NCBI GenBank assembly: GCA_049323755.1
Contig: JBMOPE010000018.1
Location: 62,001-126,000, forward strand
Source: BRHc4a sp049323755
GTDB lineage: Bacteria > Bacillota > Desulfotomaculia > Desulfotomaculales > Desulfocucumaceae
Direction of reading: 5' to 3'
DNA: 64,000 bases
Position numbers and translations under genes: made by a program. The notes under the pieces are model-generated. The model did no database searches. It saw only the letters and a program-made list of their open reading frames with translations, and had not been told where the DNA came from. Positions 57,909-64,000 of the stretch are shown here, piece after piece. Positions within the stretch are counted from its first letter, which is position 1. Each line of letters opens with the position of its first letter.

Positions 57909-60900
57909 ATGAGTTTGCGGTTTATTTATGGCAGGTCCGGCAGCGGTAAAACCCGGCGCTGCCTGAATGAAATTAAAGAAAGAATCACCAGTGGCGTCAC
58001 ACACCCATTGGTGCTGCTTGTCCCTGAGCAGTTCACCTTTCAGGCGGAAAGAGATCTCATCAGCGTGCTGGAGACAGGAGGCATCCTTAAAACCGAAGTC
58101 TTGAGCTTTAGGCGTATGGCCTTCAGAATATTCAATGATGTGGGGGGAATTACCTATCCCCACATCCACTCTGCCGGCAAGTCTATGATTATCTACAGAA
58201 TCCTGGATAAAATGAGGGACAGCCTCAGGGTGTTTTCCAAATCAGCTGAACGCCAGGGTTTTGTAAATACCCTGGCTACTTTGATTACCGAGTTCAAACG
58301 GTACAATATAACACCTGAAGCCCTGGAGAGCGCAGGCAAAAACTTTAAGGAAGACAGCCCAGTAAAGGACAAACTGATAGAGCTTAATTCTGTCTATACT
58401 GCTTTTGAGAAGGCTATTGCCGAGAGATACAGGGATTCGGATGATGACCTGACCCTTGCTTCGGAAAAGCTTAGCTCTACAGCACTGTATAACGGGGCGG
58501 AAATTTGGATTGACGGTTTTGCCGGTTTTACCCCTCAGGAATACAGGGTAATTGCAAAGCTGCTGCAAAAGGCAAGACGGGTCAATATCAGCCTGTGTAC
58601 CGACAGCCTGGAGGGAGTCGGGAGTCCTGACGGAACTGATGTTTTTTCCGGGGTGAAGAATACCTGTAATAGATTTATAAGAATTGCCCGGGAATCTGGC
58701 ATTAAGGTTGAAAATGAGGTCTTTTTGGGTGAAGAGCCACTGTTTCGGTTTAAAAACAGCCGGGAGCTCGCTCACCTTGAGCGGAATATAAACGCCTATC
58801 CATATAAAACCTACCGGGAAAAGACACAGGACATTTCATTGTTTTCCTCAGTCAATATATTCTCAGAAATAGAGGCTGCTGCACGGGATATTGTCCGGCT
58901 GTGCAGGGACAGGGGCATGCGCTATCGTGATATTGCCGTGGTGGTTAGAAATCTGGCGGCCTATGAGCGGTCTATTGAAGTCATATTCGCGGAGTACGAA
59001 ATCCCCTGCTTTATTGACAGAAAAATTGAAATCACAAATCACCCGCTGGTACGTCTGATTCTGTCCATGCTGGACATTTTCAACGAGAATTGGTCCTATG
59101 AAGCAGTTTTCCGCTACCTGAAGACAGGTTTGACAGGCGTTGACAGAAGTAGTATCGACAGGCTTGAAAACTATGTTCTTGCCTGTGGCATAAGGGGCAG
59201 CCGCTGGATCAGTGAGCAGGACTGGGATATGAGCCCCGGCCTGATACCCGGCCAAAGAGACTTTGGCGGTCATGACAGTGAACTTAAAGAAATTAATAAA
59301 GTGAGATATGACATTTGCGGGCCGCTGCTGGAATTTCGAAAGAAAACCAGGGGCAGAAAAAAAGCCTCCGAAATATGCAGCGCGCTGTACGATTTTCTTT
59401 TGAAAATCGAAGTGCCCGGGAGAATTGAATCATGTATTGGCCTATTCAGAAAAAGCGGGAAGCTAAGTCTTGCCAATGAATACTCCCAGGTATGGAATAT
59501 TGTAATGGAGGTATTTGACCAGACGGTTGAGGTCATGGGAGATGAAACCTTTGGAATAGAAAGGTTTTCAAATATACTTAAGATAGGTCTTGGTGAGTAC
59601 AAGGTGGGACTGATTCCTGCTTCCCTTGACCAGGTGCTGGTGGGCAGCGTGGAGCGTTCCAAAAGCCATGAGGTCAAAGCGTTATACATCCTTGGGGCCA
59701 ATGACGGAGTGTTCCCTTCAGCGGCAGAGGAAGAAGGTATACTTTCAGACCTGGACAGGGCATCTCTGAACAATGTAGGTATCGAGCTGGCCAGTGATAC
59801 AAGGGCAAAGGCCTTTGATGAACAATACCTGGTATACAGGGCGCTGACCACCGCAGGAAGCTATCTCAGGCTGAGCTGGCCTATTGCAGACCATGAAGGG
59901 CGAACCATGCGGCCATCAATTATTATATCGAGGCTCCGGAAGCTGTTTCCGGCTATCACCGAGGCCAGCAACATATTAGGGGCCGAATCGGATAAGGATG
60001 CAATAGAACTGGTAACCGGAAAGACTCCAGCCTTTAAACATATGGTGTCTGCCCTGCGGCGGAAAGCGGATGGAAAGGACCTGCAGCCCCTGTGGCAGGG
60101 AGTATACAGATGGTTTGCCACACAGGAGGAATGGCAGCCAAAATTGCAGTCAGCCCGCTCTGCCTTTCGGATTAAAAACCTTGCCCACCCGGTCGGCAGG
60201 GACAAAATTCCCTTGCTTTACGGAGATCCTGCTTATTCCAGCGTATCCAGGCTTGAGAAATATACAGCCTGTCCCTTTGCCTATTATGTTCAGTATGGGC
60301 TGGGAGCCAGGGAACGAAAAATATACCGGCTGAGTCCGCCCGACGTAGGCACCTTTATGCATGCCGTTATAGAAAGGTTCTCCAGGCAGGTTGCTGAGCA
60401 AAACATTGACTGGAGGGAATTTGACAGGGAATGGTGTGTGGAAAAGGTTTCACAAATTGTGGATGGTTTGCTGGAAAATATGCAGGGCGCAGGTCTTTCC
60501 GGATCAAAAAGATACAGCGCACTTATTTTGAGGCTGAAGAGGGTGGTAACAAGAGCTGTCTGGCTCATCGCCGAGCATATAAGGCGCGGCAGCTTCTATC
60601 CCATTGGCTTTGAAATGGAATTTCCTCCTATTATCATTGAACTGGAGTCAGGGGAAAAAATATACCTTACCGGAAAAATTGACAGGGTGGATGCCCTGAA
60701 AACCGAAGAAGGCACTTACCTTCGGATTATAGACTATAAATCGGGCAGCAAGGCTTTAAGGCTGTCGGATATATTTTACGGACTACAAATACAGTTAATC
60801 ACCTATATGGATGCTATCCTGGAAAACAGCGGGATGGATATTGCACCGCCTGCTCTTCCGGGAGGTGTGCTGTACTTTACCATTGACGACCCTATTGTAA

Positions 60901-61331
60901 AAGGAAATAGTAAGCTCACCGGGGAAGAAATCGAGCAGGCCATCATGAAACAGCTTAAGATGAAGGGCTTTCTTCTGGCCGACGTGAAGCTCATCAGGGA
61001 AATGGACAGCACCATTGAAGGGGCTTCACTAATTATCCCCGCCAGGATCAATAAGGGAGATGTGCTGGGCAAATCCTCGGCAGCATCCCCGGAGCAGTTT
61101 AACTTGCTTTGTAAATATGTAAGAAAGCTTCTATTGGGCTTGTGTGAGGAGATCATGAAAGGAAATGTATCTATAAAGCCATACAAGAAAAAAGGAATCA
61201 CCTCCTGTAAGTATTGCGGCTTTTCAGCAGTGTGCCAGTTTGATACCGCCAGGGAAGAGAACAACTTCAGGCTGTTATATGACCGGGAAGATGAAGAGGT
61301 CTGGACGCTGATGGGTAAAGATGTCAAGTGA
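57909..61331 (+). CDS. addB: ATP-dependent helicase/nuclease subunit B
   Basis: 1140 residues. With AddA it resects double-strand breaks and loads RecA up to a Chi site. Walker A GRSGSGKT is at residues 8-15, although AddB's helicase part is mostly structural. The nuclease domain lies near residue 940 (IIDYKSG, then QIQLITY). The iron-sulfur staple Cys are at about 787 (YTACPF) and 1100-1109 (CKYCGFSAVC). ATG 57909 gives the family start MSLRFIYGRSGSGKT. Ends 11 bases inside addA. Confidence 0.95.
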   Translation: MSLRFIYGRSGSGKTRRCLNEIKERITSGVTHPLVLLVPEQFTFQAERDLISVLETGGILKTEVLSFRRMAFRIFNDVGGITYPHIHSAGKSMIIYRILDKMRDSLRVFSKSAERQGFVNTLATLITEFKRYNITPEALESAGKNFKEDSPVKDKLIELNSVYTAFEKAIAERYRDSDDDLTLASEKLSSTALYNGAEIWIDGFAGFTPQEYRVIAKLLQKARRVNISLCTDSLEGVGSPDGTDVFSGVKNTCNRFIRIARESGIKVENEVFLGEEPLFRFKNSRELAHLERNINAYPYKTYREKTQDISLFSSVNIFSEIEAAARDIVRLCRDRGMRYRDIAVVVRNLAAYERSIEVIFAEYEIPCFIDRKIEITNHPLVRLILSMLDIFNENWSYEAVFRYLKTGLTGVDRSSIDRLENYVLACGIRGSRWISEQDWDMSPGLIPGQRDFGGHDSELKEINKVRYDICGPLLEFRKKTRGRKKASEICSALYDFLLKIEVPGRIESCIGLFRKSGKLSLANEYSQVWNIVMEVFDQTVEVMGDETFGIERFSNILKIGLGEYKVGLIPASLDQVLVGSVERSKSHEVKALYILGANDGVFPSAAEEEGILSDLDRASLNNVGIELASDTRAKAFDEQYLVYRALTTAGSYLRLSWPIADHEGRTMRPSIIISRLRKLFPAITEASNILGAESDKDAIELVTGKTPAFKHMVSALRRKADGKDLQPLWQGVYRWFATQEEWQPKLQSARSAFRIKNLAHPVGRDKIPLLYGDPAYSSVSRLEKYTACPFAYYVQYGLGARERKIYRLSPPDVGTFMHAVIERFSRQVAEQNIDWREFDREWCVEKVSQIVDGLLENMQGAGLSGSKRYSALILRLKRVVTRAVWLIAEHIRRGSFYPIGFEMEFPPIIIELESGEKIYLTGKIDRVDALKTEEGTYLRIIDYKSGSKALRLSDIFYGLQIQLITYMDAILENSGMDIAPPALPGGVLYFTIDDPIVKGNSKLTGEEIEQAIMKQLKMKGFLLADVKLIREMDSTIEGASLIIPARINKGDVLGKSSAASPEQFNLLCKYVRKLLLGLCEEIMKGNVSIKPYKKKGITSCKYCGFSAVCQFDTAREENNFRLLYDREDEEVWTLMGKDVK

Positions 61332-64000
61332 TGATAGGGCAGAGGTGGAAAGTGTGACGAGGGGAAATACCAATTGGACAGGCGAGCAGTGGGACGCCAT
61401 TACTGAAAGAGACTGTAACCTTCTGGTGGCCGCAGCCGCGGGCGCAGGCAAAACTGCCGTGCTGGTGGAGAGAATAATCCGAAGGATTACAGACCCCGAA
61501 AATCCCGTGGATATTGACAGGCTGCTGATTGTGACCTTTACCAATGCGGCTGCCACAGAGATGAGGGAGAGAATCGCCGAAGCCATAGCAGCGGCTTTAG
61601 AAGAAGATAATGGCCAGAAAAATATTCAAAGGCAGCTAACCCTGTTAAATAAAGCCAGTATTACCACTATACACTCCTTTTGCCTGGAGGTAATCCGCAG
61701 TAATTTTCAGAGTATCAATATCGACCCAGGCTTCCGAATTACCGATGAAACCGAAGCCGCCTTGATGAAGCTGGAGGTTTTGCAGGAGCTGTTCGAAGAC
61801 CAGTATGAAAAAGAAGAAAACCAGGATTTTTTCGAGCTGTTGGAGTGCTATGGCGGTAACAGGGATGACCAGGCGCTGCAGGACATGGTGCTGAACCTGT
61901 ACATCTTTATCCAGAGCAGTCCGTGGCCGGAAAAGTGGTTTGCTGAGATGACCGAAAGCTTTAATGCGCCTGAGGGGCTGGATTTTGGAAAAACCCCATG
62001 GGGACGGGTGCTGCTCCACTCCGCCATGCTTGAGCTTGGCGGTTTGAAAGAAATGATTACCCGCGCGGTGGATATTTTGAAGTATGCATCAGGTCTTGAA
62101 AAGTATCGTAACGTATACCTTGAAGACCTGACCGGCCTGAATGCGCTGTTGAAGGTCTGCTCAGATGAAGGCAGCACAAAATGGGATGCGGTTTATGGAG
62201 CGCTCCAGAGATTTGAATTCAGCCGCCTGCCTTCCGCAGGCAGGGAAGCCGACAGGGAAAAGCAGGAGTATGTTAAAAAAATACGGGATGATGCTAAGGC
62301 CGGGATAAAGAAAATAAAGGATAAAAAATTTACTGCCGGTTCCGCTGAAATACTAAACGACCTGAAGGCCATGTACCCGATGATGAAGTGCCTGGCAGGG
62401 CTGGTTTCAGATTTTAGCAAAAGATACGCTGCAAAAAAAAGTAAAAAATCGGTGGTTGATTTTAACGACCTGGAACACTTCTGTCTTGAAATACTGTCCG
62501 ATCAGGATGAGCATGGGGGCATCAGGCCCTCAAAGGCGGCCCTGGGCTACCGGGAGCGCTATGCTGAAGTTCTTGTGGACGAGTATCAGGACAGCAACCT
62601 GATACAGGAAATAATAATAAATATGGTTTCGCAGGCAGACTCCCAAAAGCCCAATGTGTTTATGGTGGGAGATGTTAAGCAGAGCATATACAGGTTCAGG
62701 CAGGCGAAGCCGGAGCTGTTTCTTGATAAGTACAACAGCTATTCCGCGGAGAAAGGAAATCCCTTCAGAAAAATATTGCTGTTCAAGAATTTCAGAAGCC
62801 GTAAAGAGGTAGTGGATGCCGTAAATTTCATTTTCCGCCAGATCATGTCTGTAAGTGTGGGAGAACTGGATTATACCGGTATTGAAGCCTTAAATCCCGG
62901 AGCGGCTTTCGCTGAAAATGACAGGGAAACAACCGTGGCCGGGGGAGAGGTGGAGTTTCATCTTATTCAGACCGGTGGCAGCGGGGATATTATTTTTGAG
63001 GAAGAGCCAGCCGACGAAGAAAAGGAATCCGGAGAAGAACAGCTTGATGATGAGGAAATGCTGGACAGTATTCAGTGTGAGGCGCGGCTGGCCGCCAAAA
63101 GAATAAGGGAGCTTATGCGGCCGGATGAGCACGGTAGAGAGTTCTGCGTTTTTGATAAAGGTCTAAAGGAATACCGGAGGGTAGACTACAGGGATATAGT
63201 CATCCTTTTACGCACAATGAGGAAATGGTCTGATGTATTTCTGGAGGAGCTGGCCATACAGGGAATTCCGGCCTTTGCCGATACAGGGACCGGCTTTTTT
63301 AAAACCTCCGAAGTGCAGGTGATTCTGTCGCTGCTGCAAATAATAGACAACCCCCTGCAGGATATTCCCCTGCTATCGGTGCTCAGGTCTCCTATCGCTT
63401 CCTTTTCCACCGATGAACTGGCGGAGCTGCGCCTGGCTGACAGAAGGGCATCACTTTATAATGCCTTGCAGATATTGGCACAGGGCGGTGAAATTCCTGC
63501 TTCAAAGAAGGCAGCCTCATTTTTTAATGACCTGCAAAGGTGGAGGGACATGTCTCTGTATATGTCCACCGACCAGCTGCTGTGGCAGCTCTACAATGAG
63601 ACAGGCTACTACGGAACGGTGGGGGCAATGCCGGCAGGAGAGCAGCGGCAGGCCAATTTGCGCATTTTGTTTGAGAGGGCCAGGCAATTTGAGGAAACCA
63701 GCTACAAAGGGCTGTTCAATTTTATAAACTTTGCCGATAAATTAAAAAGCGGCAAGGGGGACATGGGAAGCGCCAAAATACTTGGCGAGAATGACAATGT
63801 GGTGCGTATTATGAGCATCCACAAAAGCAAGGGCCTGGAATTCCCGGTGGTGATCCTTTCCGGCTGCGGGAAGAAATTCAACCTGCAGGACATGAATAAA
63901 AGCATTCTGCTCCACCAGGAGCTTGGCCTCGGCCCTGATGTGGTTGACCACAGGCGAAGGCTTTCCTACCCGTCCGCCCCAAAGCAGGCTATTAGGGAAA
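61321..64000 (+). CDS. addA: ATP-dependent helicase/nuclease subunit A (5' part; cut by window end)
   Basis: The visible 893 codons cover the UvrD-like helicase: Q motif NWTGEQWDAI, Walker A AAAAGAGKTA near residue 40, DEYQDSN near 419, GDVKQSIYRFRQA, then SIHKSKGLEFPVV near residue 830. The last helicase motif and the C-terminal nuclease domain lie beyond the window; the family is about 1230-1250 residues long. ATG 61321 overlaps addB by 11 bases; GTG 61354, with AGAGGTGG just upstream, is an equally good start. No frameshift is seen in the visible part. Confidence 0.93.
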   Translation, partial: MSSDDRAEVESVTRGNTNWTGEQWDAITERDCNLLVAAAAGAGKTAVLVERIIRRITDPENPVDIDRLLIVTFTNAAATEMRERIAEAIAAALEEDNGQKNIQRQLTLLNKASITTIHSFCLEVIRSNFQSINIDPGFRITDETEAALMKLEVLQELFEDQYEKEENQDFFELLECYGGNRDDQALQDMVLNLYIFIQSSPWPEKWFAEMTESFNAPEGLDFGKTPWGRVLLHSAMLELGGLKEMITRAVDILKYASGLEKYRNVYLEDLTGLNALLKVCSDEGSTKWDAVYGALQRFEFSRLPSAGREADREKQEYVKKIRDDAKAGIKKIKDKKFTAGSAEILNDLKAMYPMMKCLAGLVSDFSKRYAAKKSKKSVVDFNDLEHFCLEILSDQDEHGGIRPSKAALGYRERYAEVLVDEYQDSNLIQEIIINMVSQADSQKPNVFMVGDVKQSIYRFRQAKPELFLDKYNSYSAEKGNPFRKILLFKNFRSRKEVVDAVNFIFRQIMSVSVGELDYTGIEALNPGAAFAENDRETTVAGGEVEFHLIQTGGSGDIIFEEEPADEEKESGEEQLDDEEMLDSIQCEARLAAKRIRELMRPDEHGREFCVFDKGLKEYRRVDYRDIVILLRTMRKWSDVFLEELAIQGIPAFADTGTGFFKTSEVQVILSLLQIIDNPLQDIPLLSVLRSPIASFSTDELAELRLADRRASLYNALQILAQGGEIPASKKAASFFNDLQRWRDMSLYMSTDQLLWQLYNETGYYGTVGAMPAGEQRQANLRILFERARQFEETSYKGLFNFINFADKLKSGKGDMGSAKILGENDNVVRIMSIHKSKGLEFPVVILSGCGKKFNLQDMNKSILLHQELGLGPDVVDHRRRLSYPSAPKQAIRE

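Overview
The window looks like chromosome of a spore-forming, anaerobic Firmicute of the class Clostridia. The Desulfotomaculum/Pelotomaculum-type Peptococcaceae are the best guess. The signs are a SpoVT gene, the sporulation membrane protein YlbJ, the Gram-positive fatty-acid regulator FapR with its operator, AddAB rather than RecBCD, a diheme (type B) succinate:quinone oxidoreductase, a clostridial AdhE, and frequent TTG and GTG starts behind strong GGAGG sites. This placement is an inference from gene content; there is no rRNA or tRNA gene in the window.

Layout. 1-4.5 kb: a polytopic membrane protein, small zinc-ribbon and lysine-rich proteins, a receiver-like protein that has lost its phosphorylation site, and a YkvI-type transporter. 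4.6-7.9 kb: the three-gene frd/sdh operon on the minus strand. 8.4-16 kb: secreted proteins (copper-amine-oxidase-like domain, beta-propeller), a DMT exporter, a HAD nucleotidase and a YeiH-type transporter with a small membrane partner. 16.8-26.5 kb: a cNMP-binding/DUF2225 protein, AdhE, SpoVT, a LysR regulator, an AMACR-like protein and YlbJ. 26.6-37 kb: the conserved block yceD-rpmF-fapR-plsX-fabH-fabK-fabD-fabG-acpP-fabF-rnc-ftsY, in which smc, usually found between rnc and ftsY, is absent. 37-44 kb: thiL, then mtnP-mtnA-ahcY-mtaD (by-products of S-adenosylmethionine use) and an rRNA methyltransferase. 44-49 kb: a PAS3-GGDEF-HD-GYP enzyme, a flavoprotein and a macrodomain protein. 50-53 kb: pabA-pabB-pabC for p-aminobenzoate. 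53-57.5 kb: BON protein, degenerate LCP-like protein, glpX, an orphan fliY and two small membrane proteins. 57.9-64 kb: addB and the 5' part of addA, cut by the window end.

The most unusual content lies between the genes. At least four families of non-coding repeats fill the intergenic spaces: (1) MITE-like elements of about 140-375 bp with nested inverted repeats (outer arms of GGTCGGAATACAG/AATTCAG or AGGAGAC units, inner arms of CACAGAG units); (2) a roughly 300-bp, highly conserved, hairpin-rich element present in two full copies of opposite orientation and one copy lacking its core; (3) a small double-hairpin module that sits next to stop codons or directly before Shine-Dalgarno sites; (4) two arrays of a 30-bp unit arranged as inverted tandem arms around a conserved centre. 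Several elements supply the stop codon or the last residues of the adjacent gene. No transposase is encoded in the window, so any mobility would need enzymes from elsewhere.
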